Shown: piece after piece, positions 45,601 through 58,197 of the stretch
How the letters are laid out: every line of letters starts with the position of its first letter
Numbering within the stretch: the first letter of the stretch is position 1
DNA from: Dolomedes plantarius
Lineage: Eukaryota; Arthropoda; Arachnida; Araneae; Dolomedidae
Direction of reading: 5' to 3'
Assembly (NCBI GenBank): GCA_907164885.2
Contig: OU015501.1
Coordinates: forward strand, 20,858,631-20,922,630
DNA: 64,000 nucleotides
Translations under genes and position numbers: made by a program
Notes under the pieces: model-generated
The model's database searches: none
What the model saw: only the letters and a program-made list of their open reading frames with translations
What the model was told of the DNA's origin: nothing

Positions 45601-48304
45601 GGTTACCATGAAAGATGCTGGCGATTACTTTAAATGGTACACACACACCTTTATATAACCCCTGCGAGTAGCATCTTTTTTTATGCTCAAGTTCCCAAGT
45701 AAATCAGCTTAGGCACAAAATCAATCTGTGGATGGCTAAAGAAAATTTTTTATATCCTGACGAAGGCAATGAATAACATTAATTCCTAACTGAAGAATTG
45801 AATTTTAAATGGCCCTTAAAATAGCGATACAATTATGTTGCCATTCACATGTCTTAAGTACGGGGCAGAATGAATTCTCGAATAGTGCAATTCCTGTCAA
45901 AGGAGCTAAAGCTTTCACCGCCGATTCAACATGATCGTTCACGTGATCGACAGGAGAAGATAGTATATTAAATGCGGAGTTGAGAAGGTCATCCTCCTAA
46001 TGCAGAAATGTTCGTTTTGATGTTAATTTTAGTGATTATGGTTGATCCTTTTAGGGGAATTTAGGATATTTTTTGAATTATAACGAAGAAAATCTAGCAT
46101 TCAGAAATAGATGAGCAAAGTAGTTCTCCACTCTGCGTTTATTCTTTTAATAATTAGTTTATATAACATAAAATTTCATATATTCAAGTAATGAATTAGA
46201 TTTATATTATTTGTTTTAAACTATAGTTATCTATGGCTTTTTTAAAAAATGCAGTGAAAGCTCTGTATTGCAAGGGGATAACTTTTGAAGACTTATCATA
46301 CAGTTCCGTTTTGTTGCCACCATTCCTTTCTGTTTTTTCCTTTCTATACAATTCCATGTAAGGGTCAGTAAAATAACGGAACACAAACGTTTTCCCTACC
46401 ACATGAATCAAAGCATTTCAGAGTAATTCTTATGGTGCCAGTGTCAAGCAGTTTGAATTTTAAAGGTATGCTTTTTTATCACTTTACCTTGTAATAGTGT
46501 ATATTAAATAATTGCTTATAAAACAAAACTATCCTTTATTGTTTAAAACTAGTGTTTTATTTATTTTACGTTACTTAGTAAGTGAAAGAAATTTAGTAAT
46601 AATATGTCAATTGATTAAAAAATTTTGACATATATTTTTTTAAGACTGAAGAGAACTGAGAATCTTAAATTGATAGTTTAATCTTTATCAGATTAAATTT
46701 TTTTTGTGTCAGCGAGTTCGAATTTAGCTAAAGAAAGAAAAAACTAGTAAATCCCTTTAAATGATGATCTATTTCCATTCTTTGTTTGACAACACTTAGC
46801 TCCCATTTGGCCGGAAGCAATTATCTAATGCAATTTTCCTCACGCCTACTTAGATATCACACCAAATGTATCTTCCGGGAGATGACAACGAAGATTTCAC
46901 TATTGTGTCTTCTTTTGAAAGAACTTTTTTTCTCCAATTCAGTGAATTCAACAAAGATGAGAAAAAAAAGCTTTCTTAGATTGTTACAATTAGTCTTATG
47001 AAAACTGTGTACCTCTTACAGCTCGTGTCTTGTCTGTAGCAGATGAGATGCATTTAAAATGGTCGCTGGTCTTATTTAAAGAAACTCTCTTGCATTTAAC
47101 ATTTTCAGAAATGTATAATTCAGAATACAGTGAAAGCAGTATTTTGTGATGCTTAAGAATCGGGGAAGATATAGTGATTACATTAAAAGACATAACTTTA
47201 AGAAATTCAATAAAATTTTCAATTTAAAATCGATACGTAGAAAATTATATTTTTTAAAGTTCATATACCAATAAAATCAGTTTTTAGGCTAAAATAATTT
47301 CTTTTGTGCATCGCTGCTTCTATTGTGGAGTGCAAAAAATATTAGAATGTACTATCAAAAGTTTCTAGTTTTTGTTTTTGATTTTTTTAAACTTTACTCC
47401 ATATTTAAACAAAAATGAAATGGAATTTTATATTGGAAACTTTACTAAACCAAGAAAATTTGATTACCTTCCATATAACTCTTGGAGTATAATAAATAGA
47501 TAAACATACAATGGGAACATAACATATGAATTATAATAAATTTCGCTTTTGTCGAAAAGTAACATTTTTGGATGGAATATGATTCATAACTTGAAAAGGA
47601 GAATTAATCTGTACAGTTAACTTAATACTATAAAAGCAGTATTTAGAAAATGTGTTTTGGTTTTTAAATTTCATCCTTTCATTTACACACATCTATAATT
47701 TTATATTCCTAGATACAAAAAACTTTGAGATTCGGAACTGGGAATTTCAAACTCTAGAAATATATTTTAATAGATGGTGAGGGAGGGAGAGAGAACGAGG
47801 TAATTTATAATGAAGTGTAAACAAAAGTTAAATTTGTAGGCATTATCAAATAAAATTCTTGTAAACAGTAATTTCCTTTTAAATTTTATTTAGCATATCA
47901 CATGTACCATATTATTTATATAATTTCTTTTTTCAAAATTTCAGCTTTTCCTATTGATTCTACGATTTCTAATGTTGTAATTACACTCATTTTTATGCAT
48001 ATTCACTCCAGATTCAATTTCTTTTGTCTATTATTGATCTAGATAGGATGTTCCAAATGTAATATTATCCTACGTAACATATTCATCCGTTTGGTAAATT
48101 TATAGTGTACAGTTAATTTTTTGTCTTTACAGAGTCACATTGCAATTACAATGGAATTGACAAATTATGTCTAAAAACAGCAAGAAAAGTCTGCTTATGT
48201 GATTTCACTAGGATCTCATAGTAATTCTATAATATATCAACATACTTTCACAAATTAAAAAAAAGAGCAGACTTCTTACTGATATTTATATAATAGACAT
48301 TAAA
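42691..48304. other. AT-rich stretch, no supported gene
   Basis: Only short frames of 60-81 codons without domains. I see no repeat or RNA gene. Confidence 0.4.
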
Positions 48305-48988
48305 GAATATTTTTCGTTACATTAATTCTCGCATAAACTATACTGTTACCCTACAATGCCTCTACAAAACGGTCTGTTCTCTAAAACGGAACCCGATTTA
48401 CTTAAGATGATGAATAGTTAATAAATATTCTCAGTTTTGACACTCATAATTCTAGTTACTTGTTATACATAATTATATTAGATGACGTTCTATAAAGATG
48501 AACTGAAGGGAGTATAATGATTGTATTGAAGAATTTCTGCCAAAAACTTCAATAGCTTGGATCAATAGTGATAAATATTTTTCTTCGGAATTCAAGTTCG
48601 TGTCAAGCAATATTGATTTATATTTGTACCTTCCCGTTGTCATCAGAATATGAATATTTTCGTTACATTAAATTCTCACAATAAACTAACACTGTTCTCT
48701 AAATGCTCTAAATGGTTCTTTCTCTAAAATGGACTGATTTACTTAAGATGATGAATAGTTAATAAATATTCTCGTTTTCACACTCATAATTTCTAGTTAC
48801 TTGTTGTACATAATTATATTAGATGGCGCTCTATAAAGATGAACTGAAGGGAGTATAATGAATGTATTGAAGAATTTCTGCCAAACACTTCAATAGCTTG
48901 GATCAATAGTGATAAATATTTTTCTTCGGAACTCAAGTTCGTGTCAAGCAATATTGATTTATATTTGTACCTTCCCGTTGTCATCATA
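48305..48988. repeat. Tandem duplication, period about 347 bp
   Basis: Unit 1 (48305-48651) and unit 2 (48652-48988) both start GAATATTTT(T)CGTTACATTAA. Both contain CTTAAGATGATGAATAGTTA and TCAATAGCTTGGATCAATAG, and end CTTCCCGTTGTCATCA. Similarity is above 90% by eye, with small indels mainly in the first 100 bp. Confidence 0.93.
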
Positions 48989-50000
48989 ATAGGGAGATTC
49001 TCCACAAAGATAGTTATCACTATCAAACAGAATAAATAATAGGGGAACGTGTCAGAAGGTAGAATAAATATTCTTTAAGAAACGAGCTGCCAGTTATTCA
49101 AATATCTTGGAATTTATCAGTGAGAAACATAATGGAATGCATTTAATGGTTATGATATATCTTAATGTAGATTTATACTAAAGATGATAGGTTCGTTTAA
49201 AAATGTTTTTGAGTAGAAAACCCTTTTTAGTTTATTTGAGCTTTTGTTGGATGTGTTAATTTTACATAATGTTACGTCGTGAAAAATAACTATCATGCAA
49301 AGAAATCACTACAGTTGATCTCAGGATCACATTTTTTTTATGAACACATCATTAATAATTTTGGAATCATAAGATTTTATCCATCGATATTTTGTTCTTT
49401 ATGGCTTATGTAATGTATACAAAATAAATTTCTTCGAAAGATATTAACAATTTCAAGTAACTTTTAAAAAAGGAAAGCTTGTATATAACTTTTACTATTT
49501 TGTATGCAAGCTTATTTAATGCTAAACAAATTTTCCTGTGAACACATTCATAGTATACTCACTATAAACAAGTACGGGAAATGTTTAAAGAAAATCAACT
49601 GTTTCAATTTTTTGTTTGTTTTTTTTTATAGCAAAGTAACTCATACTTGATAATTAATTTACTCTTTCAATGGTAATTAATTCGATGCTTAAATCAATTT
49701 TGTTTTTTCCAAAATTATTAATGTTTTGTATATATAATTTTTATTTAAAAATTTTCATTTTCATCTTTAAAACAATAGTCAAACGAGTTACATCATGTTG
49801 CAGGTATGTATAGTCCACTATTTTGGGATAAGTAGAAATCCTGTAGCTAAATAAATCGCGAAATGAACTCTAGCAAAAATAATTTTTTGGAGCATGAAAA
49901 AATTTATTTTCTCTTTATATGTAGAACGTGCTTTTTAAAAGCTTTCACTTTGGTTTAACTCAAACTTTCTATCTATTAAAATAGTCTGCATACTTTTTAA
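48989..50000. other. AT-rich stretch, no supported gene
   Basis: I see nothing I can support. Confidence 0.4.
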
Positions 50001-50265
50001 GATCACCTACAGTTTATTTAACTGGATGTATTAGGGATGGTAATCACACCTTTTACCTTAATTTTAATTTGAGAGTACCGAAGCGTCACGTCCAGACCTG
50101 AGGGTAAATAAGTGCAAGAATAAAAGAAGCTTTAATGCAACATCACCTACAATTTTATTTAACCGGATGTATTAGGGATGTAATAAAACCTTTTACCTTA
50201 CTTTGAGAGCACAGAAACATTAGTCCAGACCTGGCGGGTAAATAAGTGCAAGAACAACATAAGCA
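50001..50265. repeat. Tandem duplication, period 140 bp
   Basis: Two units begin at 50001 and 50141 (ATCACCTAC). Each contains GGATGTATTAGGGATG, CCTTTTACCTTA, GTCCAGACCTG and GGGTAAATAAGTGCAAGAA. Confidence 0.9.
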
Positions 50266-50950
50266 AGAAGATGAGAGTGCCTGAATTCATTGCTAAAAAA
50301 AGTTATGGTTTTACCTTTTTGCCTTTACCCCAATGTACTTTGAAAGCCCGAGTCTTAGGTGATGATATGGAGTAATATGGATCTTTCTCTCGATGACCAC
50401 CATGTTGAAAGTATCATCTTATAATGGTACTATATATCATGAGTACCTTAGATATGCTTCATACGGAGGAAATTTCACATTATTTTCCTTTGACACAAAA
50501 CCTGGAAGTAAGGGTTTATCCTTTCTTTTTGCCAGAGTGGTTGTAGCTAATGAAAGAATTCTCAATGCCTACATGTTCTTATGTAATTATAGAGGCAATA
50601 GATATTAAAGGTTATGTCATTAATAGAAAAATCCAATTGAGTCTTTGATGATTTATACATTTTGAAGGTAAATTGTATTGAACTCACCCAAGTAATGAGG
50701 GGAAAAGGCAGCTTCTATTTGTAATCAGTAGATATTCATATCCCTGTAGAAATCCAACATCTAATGCACTTGGTACAGGAGTCGTCACAAAATCATAAAA
50801 TAAGGATGATTTGTAATATCGGGCAATAGAATTTGTTGAAAAGTGAAACTCGCGTTAAATTAAAAGATAAAAATGTAAATTACATTTCAAGTAAGACCAA
50901 AATTTGCAAGGTTTTTGAAGAAAAACTGAAAGTTGTATTAAGGCGTCTTT
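50266..50950. other. AT-rich stretch, no supported gene
   Basis: A 71-codon frame at 50393-50608 (+) has no domain. Confidence 0.4.
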
Positions 50951-51235
50951 ACAGGGCCGTTCAGAGGGGGGGGGGCAACTGGGCACTTTTGCCCCAGGCC
51001 CCCAAACTACCGGAGGGCCCCAAAAATTAAAAAAAATTATTATTAGATTTCCTTCCGAAAGAAAATTCTGAAACATGTACCTGTACTTCAAAATTCAATA
51101 TAATCTTCTGAAAAAAAGGGCCCCCCCACCCCAAAAAAAAAAAAAATTATTCGATTAATCAGCTTTCTTGGGGCCCCCAACAGAAGTTTTCCCCAGGCCC
51201 CGTAAAGTGGCTGGGCCGGGCCCGGCTGCGTTTTG
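50951..51235. mobile_element. GC-run-rich non-autonomous DNA element
   Basis: It opens CAGGGCCGTTCAGAGG with a run of G and closes CTGGGCCGGGCCCGGCTG. Both ends carry CCCCAGGCCCC-type segments, and the middle has runs of C and A. Such G/C-run MITEs are common in animal genomes and often belong to hAT; the exact ends and target duplication are unclear. Confidence 0.5.
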
Positions 51236-51239
51236 AGAA

Positions 51240-54023
51240 ATTATATGTCAAACATCTAGAGTCCATTTGAACTAAAAAATGGCAAATTCTCGGAGGAAGC
51301 TATTAAAATTAAATTATCAGTTTTATATTAAGCTACATGACAAAATTGTAATGTGACAACATGAAAATATGAAATAGAAATGTTTTTAAATATTGAATAA
51401 TATAAACAAAGATTGTTTGCTCATTTACTGTGTATGAGTGTGTAAACAATATTCTTTAATTTTTACAAGTTTGTACCTCTGATTTTATACCGTTTTATGT
51501 TGATAAAACCCTTATTATCTTTGTTGCTGTTGAGCAATTATATAGAAACTCTTCCACATCTTTATAGATATAAATCGCATTACTAATTTTGCAAATGTTG
51601 TAATTGAAATAAAATTATTGTAACTTTATTTGATAACGTGAGAACTAAAATTTTATTTTACGAGTTCATCGTTCTTTAATCTGTGCGATAAAGAATGTAA
51701 ATAGATTAGTATTTAATAAATGAAATTAAGTTCTTCAGCATCAAGCTAATTCTATCTGAAACCCTTTCCTTTAGCGATGCCGGCGAAATTGCAAATTCTG
51801 ACGAATTAACCACGTTAACACTTGTTTTAAGGCGATGCATGATAGATGTGATTGGAACTAATATTTCCTAAATTTCGGTCATAGTTGATCAGCGATGTGG
51901 TCATTCAGGAGCTATAAATAACCCTTTTCCCTGGTATGAGCGGCTGGTGGAAAGAGAATGACGCGTCACGTGATTGTCCGTGAAGCTGCTCGGTCGTGAA
52001 GGCCAAACTGTTTCCTGTCGTAATCATTGGCAGGAATCAACGAAGTTGCTTTTTTTATCGCTCTTTAAATTTTTTAATGATCTAAGTAACAGACGCAAAA
52101 AATTTCAAGATGGGAAAGTCAAAAAGTGTCTTTTTACCCAGAAAGAGGCGATATTTTTACAAGTGTGTATTTTAAAATCTTTTTTAGAAGTTGTTGTGGG
52201 ATAAAGGTTTTTTCACTCTCGTTATAAAAAAAATTCACTTCCAGAAAGTTAATACTAAAGCCTATTCAGCACACTTTTACTTTTTTTCATTAAAAATACA
52301 TCAACAAGTGATTACATTTCTAGAGAAAAATTGACCACAGCAGAAATTGCGGTAATGGCGAAAATTATGATCCTAAAATAAATTATATTTAAATATAAGT
52401 GGAAATGTTTGAGAGTGAAAAGATTTAAACTACATATGAAGTTTTCGTGTAATTAAACTACGACTTTCGTGCATTTATTTTACTGAATTATCATTTAAAG
52501 ATTAAAATTATTTACTTTTAAAATAAACGTTATATATTCATGAAATTCAGGATTTTTTTCTTTCTTTTTTTTAACTGTTAATAGTTATGTGATTTGGTAC
52601 GATTGTGTGAAAATCTATTTTATACCTAAATTACTATTTCGTGAAAATATGAAGATTTGAAATCATGGTGAAAAGATGAAGAGTTTATTTATTCTTGTGA
52701 TTTAATTTTATCTAACATTTATATATATATGATTTTTATCCGATTTTTTAATTAATCAAATGGAAGTAGCCGTATTTTCTTTAACTTTTTTTCTTAGTAA
52801 CATTTAAAAAACTTCTTTCAAACGCAGTATAATTTATACTCTTAAGATGAGTATTTTTTTCTAAAAGTTTATAAAATATGAAAGTGCACTTAGTTGGCTT
52901 TGACTGTAGTGATTAAAAAAAATATCTAGTGGGCTTGTATCGACGAATTTTCGCAAGATTTTCAGCCTACAAGCGTGTGTTTCTCTTCGCAGCTGCAGTT
53001 ACTTTTAGCTGCGTGATGTTCAATCCAATATTGACCAACTGTCACCGCTTTCTTTCGGTTTGAAAAGCTTGTCAATTTTTAGAAAGTGATAAGTTTCATC
53101 GTCCTATAAATCATGTCAATAATTGATTTTGTCAAAAATTGTCTGTGAAAGAGGAAGTTCTGTCAGACGGAAAACATAGTTCATGTTTAAATAAATTATT
53201 TTGTCATATTTTGGATATTTTTAGAATAATGAAAACAAAACCGACATCAGAGAATAGTTATTTTTATAAACTATTTATAGCAATAACACAGTTACGCAGT
53301 GAAGATAACTTTAACTAAATTGTAGGTCTTTAATAAATTTTTTTCGTCTTTTATCTTTCTCTCTATTTCCCGCATAGAACAGAGCTCGGTAAGTTTCATT
53401 AAGGTGACTGCTTACATTGAAAATGTCCTTTTTTTGACTATTTTGGGTCAATTTTATTTTTTGCAAGAATCTGGTAGTTCAGGCTTTATCTTTCAAAACC
53501 GTTTTGATTTTCATTCTACATCAATTAAGAAGCAGAGTTATAGCTATTTTAAAAAACATCGTCTGCTAAAAAATTGAAGTGACAAACAACTTTAAATGCG
53601 TTTTCTCAGAATTATGTTTTTAGCACAAATCTCTACCGTTATCATGATATTTCACATAATTATGCATATAATTTGATAAAAGTCTCAGGAAATGTTTAGA
53701 TGCTAATGTTAATGAAATGACATCACAATAATTAATGTATAATAAATAGTTTTTTGTTTGGGGTTGTTTTTTATATGGAAAAGAATGACGAATCGGGGAA
53801 AATTTTCATATTGGAAACATAAAATTGCTTGTATTATTTTGCATTTTAAAATTTCTCTTAGATTTTGGATCATTTTGAAGATAACTGTCATATTGTAGAG
53901 TATTGCATTTCACCTCTCCGTTAACCAAAAGAATTCTTCTATCTCGGCCTGAGACCCATCAAAAAGATTTCCGACTTGGGTGGCTATGCTGACAGCAATT
54001 TCCTTTTGTTCATCCGATAGACT
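51240..54023. other. AT-rich stretch with a possible promoter
   Basis: At 51911-51921 GCTATAAATAA is a good TATA box, followed within about 60 bp by a GC-richer segment with a CACGTG E-box near 51966. A 76-codon frame at 51974-52204 (+) lies below it without a recognised domain. No other feature is seen. Confidence 0.3.
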
Positions 54024-54972
54024 TGTTCCACAGGACCTTAGGGGACGTGGTCATTTTTCTTGATTTAGGTCATCGCCACCGGGTGACGCCGCTGATATTA
54101 ATTATAAATGACAGGAGACCCCCAGGTGCTTTCATTCATGAACTATCAATTGTTAAGAAGCATCCCTGGAGGCGTCGCGTGCCTAAACAAAAGGACTCGT
54201 GCCTTTCGCATTTTACCGAAGCGGCCCCTTTGAGACTCTTTGAAGTGGCTTGGAGGACAAACTAAAAAGGCGGCCGCTTTAGACCCGGGGAAAATATTTC
54301 ATTATCGCCCCAGGAAACCCATTTCCGTTGCTCACTTGTTCTAGATCGTTCGACTTTCGGAGAGTGATGCAATATCCGGTGGAGGTCTTCTATAAAAAGA
54401 GAATGGACCCCTCAGTCGTGGCTTGCGTCTTTTTAGTTCCTGACACGTAGCGGATCCAGTTGAAGAGCAGCCGGGTTTGCCGCCCTTACCGGTTCAGAGT
54501 CCCTTGTGACTGTTTGCAGCGACGATCTAGTTCCTGCAGGAGTAAACATACTCCACTAATTTGTCGGAGACCAGGTCTTCGTGGAAGGAGCCTTTGCTAC
54601 CTTATTTTCCAGTGAGGAGTCCTTTCTCCTTAATTTAATATTTTCATCGCTACCGGGTGCGTGCAGTGATCACCGCCGTTGATATTATTGGGGAGCCCTT
54701 TCCCGTCAGGAGAAGTGCCGTTTCTTCATCATTGAAGCAGAGCCAGTTCTGCTAGCCTAGCGGACTTCTGTGTTCTTACTCCGCCCCCACGCCGATTAAA
54801 TCGAGTGTGATCACTTAAGTTACGAAGTTCATCTTACATCTGTGCAGTGTACATATCTCATCATCATCAACTTTATTAATAAATTGCATTTGTTTGTTTA
54901 TGTAATGAGTGATGTATACCTGGTGTGTTTAAATCACCTTCTGGTTGACACTACGAACCTCAGTTCGCTACA
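54024..54972 (+). repeat. GC-rich promoter-bearing block, possible solo LTR
   Basis: This block begins TGTTCCACAGGACC and could end TTCGCTACA, an LTR-like TGT...ACA frame. It holds a TATA box and initiator (listed) and an AATAAA near 54877. An internal imperfect direct repeat, CATCGC(C/T)ACCGGGTG then GATATTA, occurs at 54071 and 54645. Composition differs sharply from the flanks. I found no flanking duplication. Alternatively it is the promoter and first exon of a host gene. Confidence 0.45.
54391..54417 (+). promoter_or_regulatory. Core promoter: TATA box and arthropod-type initiator
   Basis: TATAAAAAG (54391-54399) is followed by TCAGTC (54412-54417), the TCAGT initiator typical of arthropod genes and retroelements. 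The spacing is slightly short, 23 nt from the TATA T to the initiator A. Confidence 0.55.
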
Positions 54973-56121
54973 ATATGTATCATGTGTGAGTAGGAAATTA
55001 AATAGTAGCATTAGAATTTTGTGCAGAGAGATAGGCATTTTAACTAAATTTCATTAAAATTACTTCAAATTGGCCAATTATGAAAAAGTATGGTATTTAC
55101 AGGCAAGTGTTTGTTTATTTTTAATTTTTAAAATGCTATTTTACCATAAAAGACCAAAAAATTTTTAAAAAAAACGATTCTTTTAAAAAATTGGCTCCGA
55201 CGTAGGCATTTACCTTAAAAGATTATTTAAAAGCTTTAGGACCTTGGGGGAAAAAACAACTCGGTTGATATTCTACATCCGAATGTCATCTGGAAAAAAA
55301 CTGCCCATTTATGAAAAAATTTAGAAGGAAACTAAGCACAGGTTAATGAAACAAGCTAGAAGGTTAAAATTAAATGAAAAAATTGTAACAATAGCTGACA
55401 ATCCAAATAAAATTATTTGTTACATTTGTAAAGATAGGTGTATTTAATTGTTTATACTTTTCTGGTGTTACTGAGAAATACACGTTCATTATTCAGTTTA
55501 AATGTATAAGGTTAGCCTGTTTCAACAATAATGCTCTATTTAACATTTCACCTCTGTTCAAAAGAAAATTTCATTTTAGAGATCATTACTCTAAAATCTA
55601 ATCCTGTTTAAATTGAATGTTTTACAGTTTTGTTCTTATTTAAGGTATTTTTAGTTTCAAAATTCGGGATTATCAGTTTCTTTTTAGACATTTCTTTGGT
55701 TCCCTTTGAAATTACCTATTTGAAATAATTTTAACAGCACCCAAGTTCGTTTATTGCAGTTTTACGTCATTTGTAGTTTTTGTTGAATTTAAATTTCTTA
55801 TCCCACTGAATGTTATTGCTTTTTTATATTTGAGATGGTTAAATCCGGTTTTTTTAAGTAGATTAAAATTAGTTTTCGTACAACTTAGAAGCAAATTTAG
55901 AACCTTTTTTATCCACTTCCATCTAGATAAAGGTGTTAAGATTAACTTTTGTTGTCAGTGAAGATAATAAGCTTGGTTTTTACTTCTCTCTAAAGTTAAT
56001 TATCTCGAGCATGAATATTAAACTATCAGATTATGGGGATACTTATATTGTTCATACACGTATGTTAAAAAATCATTTTTTTTCAGTACATTCTTTTTAC
56101 TTATGTGTGTATATTTACTTA
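54973..56121. other. AT-rich stretch, no supported gene
   Basis: I see nothing I can support. Confidence 0.4.
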
Positions 56122-57261
56122 AGGCTTCTGTTTTTTAACCCTATTGGATTCGCTCACCTCAATGATAACCTATGGAGAAAATTTGTCTAGGGATTGCCGA
56201 ATTGGATTTAAGGCGACAATGGACCATGAAAAACTTTTTTTTTATTTATCAATCAATTGCTATGAAATTTTGTATACTTATACAGTGTTGTTTAGAGATG
56301 AAAATGCTAAATTTAAAAAAATCAGAATGTAATTAATTAAGATATTAATTAAAATCAGTTTGTTAATTACTGTATTTAAAAATGCTCCATGAGCATCAAT
56401 TTTTGTCTCAGATATCTAATTTTCTTTCTTAATCTAGCTTTATATAGTTATAATAAAAGCTAGTAGCACAATTTGATTTACAGTCATATTTATAAAACTA
56501 GAAAAGAAATCGATAAAAATAGGTCATTTTATGCAAAATTTTATCAAAAAAAATTTTCTTTTGAAAAAATTTTAAGGTGTTTTAAAATTGTATAATGAAT
56601 GTATTACTAAGTTTTATCCTAACATATATAAATAATCATTTTATGAAATTTTATGAACATTCAAGAAAAATTATGACGCATGGAACATTTTGAACTTACC
56701 GAAACGACATAAAAACTTGTTTTGAGAAAATAGCATTTAAAGTTTTAATTTAACGTAATATTTCCATTGTTTACATTTGAAAAAATACTTATAACTCGGT
56801 TAATAATGATCGGATCAACATACTTTTTTTTAAAATTAAAGCTGATGAGTTGCAGAATCATTTTCTGAAAGAAAATAATCGTTTTTGGTGACATATTTTT
56901 GTCAATCTGGAGGTCCATTGTCGCCTTAAAGATTTTTTTTAATAATGTACTGCTTAAAAAAAACACCTTGGGCATTTTTCGTTTTTTTTAGTTTTTTTGT
57001 TTTATTTTAAATGCTGATACTATTTTAAAATTTAAATTATTTGGGGGAAAAACTGGTATAGTTTGTTTTAAACGCTGATAAATTCTTAGAATGAAATTTA
57101 TAAAATGAATCCTGTTTGCAAGGTGCAGAAAAGTTCAGGCTATCTGAAAATACCATTTTATTGGATTATCAGCATTTTTGTAGCTGTCAATAGTAGACAA
57201 ATTTTCTTCATAGGTTAACACTAAGGGAGTGAATCCAGTAGGGTTTAGTACACAGCAGTTC
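56122..57261. mobile_element. Inverted-repeat element of the TTA-type family, about 1.1 kb
   Basis: The left end AGGCTTCTGTTTTTTAACCC, then GGATTCGCTCACCTCAATG and ACCTATGGAGAAAATTTGTC, is mirrored at the right end (57190-57261). The right 135 bp match 4668-4802. TTA precedes the left end; the right flank has decayed. No transposase is recognisable. Another element sits inside it (56207-56930). Confidence 0.7.
56207..56930. mobile_element. Nested element with exact 19-bp inverted ends
   Basis: TTTAAGGCGACAATGGACC (56207-56225) is exactly complementary to 56912-56930. It lies wholly inside the larger inverted-repeat element, so it probably inserted later. The 724-bp body has no recognisable protein; a minus-strand 76-codon frame at 56745-56975 is unconvincing. 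Confidence 0.65.
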
Positions 57262-57632
57262 ATAAACATTTTCTAATTCAAGTCTTAATTTAATTCTTAC
57301 AGAAGGTACATTTTGCAACTATTTTTGCTATATCCACTTGAAAGTCTCTTTTCCGTTTATAGTTCCAACGCGTTTAATAGTACGAGCCACAGAGTGTTTT
57401 CAGAGATGGTCAGACTTTTCCTTTTTTTCTTTTTGAGACGTTTCTCTCTGAAATTCTAATGGCTAGATATGCTCTAATTCTTAACAAAGCGTTGTTGTAT
57501 ATCGTTATAATTTGAGAAAGCTTTTCTGCGCATTGTTTAGCATCATAATTCTGACTTTCAGACGTATGTTCTCCTTGATCAACGCAGTTACTGGTTCCTT
57601 ATGTGTATGTAGAAAAATTACTGGGGACTAAA

Positions 57633-57880
57633 TAGATGGCAAAATGTTATAAGTCACTTTTCTTAAAAAATTGAGTTTTTCACATTCTGGATTCTCGTTT
57701 GCCGATATTTTCTATTTACTGTAACTTTTGCAAGTAATAGCCAACTATTTTTCTGAAAACATTGGTACCCCCGTTTGCTAATGTAAAACAAATTACTGAT
57801 TTTTCATGACATCTTGAATCTTAGAATTGCTAATCACGTAAATTTAAAAAAAAAGGGACTTATAACACTTTGCCATCTTA
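57633..57880. mobile_element. Short MITE with ~24-bp inverted ends
   Basis: TAGATGGCAAAATGTTATAA, then GTC, is mirrored by GACTTATAACACTTTGCCAT, then CTTA, with two or three mismatches. There is no ORF. The SINE's left duplication begins 12 bp beyond it. Confidence 0.65.
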
Positions 57881-57904
57881 GCACAAAAATATGAGTATGT
57901 ATGT

Positions 57905-58185
57905 GGCTAATGTCCCTGGGGGATGACAACATTACACCCCAGTCCGGTGTACATATGAATATAAGACATAGAAACAGACAAATGACACAATCACAGAAGA
58001 ATTTTATTGACAGACGATGACACCGCCGATGGACGATGGGTTGCAGCTCCCCTTTCTAGACAGGGTTCCAATTGCAGGCGGAAGACTGACCGGTTCCCCA
58101 GAATACAGCCAAGTCTTATGCGGGAATCGAACCCACACCCCCGGCGTGGCAGGCTGATGCCTTATCCACTTAGCCACTGGGCGAC
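57905..58185 (-). mobile_element. tRNA-derived SINE on the minus strand
   Basis: From 58185 downwards the head reads GTCGCCCAGTGGCTAAGTGG and has GGGTTCGATTCCCGC, with a well-paired T-arm. A long body follows, with CAATAAAATTC in the middle. An exact 12-bp duplication GAGTATGTATGT flanks it (57893-57904 and 58186-58197). The plus-strand frame at 58007-58225 is its shadow. Confidence 0.9.
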
Positions 58186-58197
58186 GAGTATGTATGT

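Noticed and set aside
58110..58185. Functional tRNA gene on the minus strand
   Set aside because: The tRNA-like part continues into a SINE body with 12-bp target duplications, so it is a SINE head.
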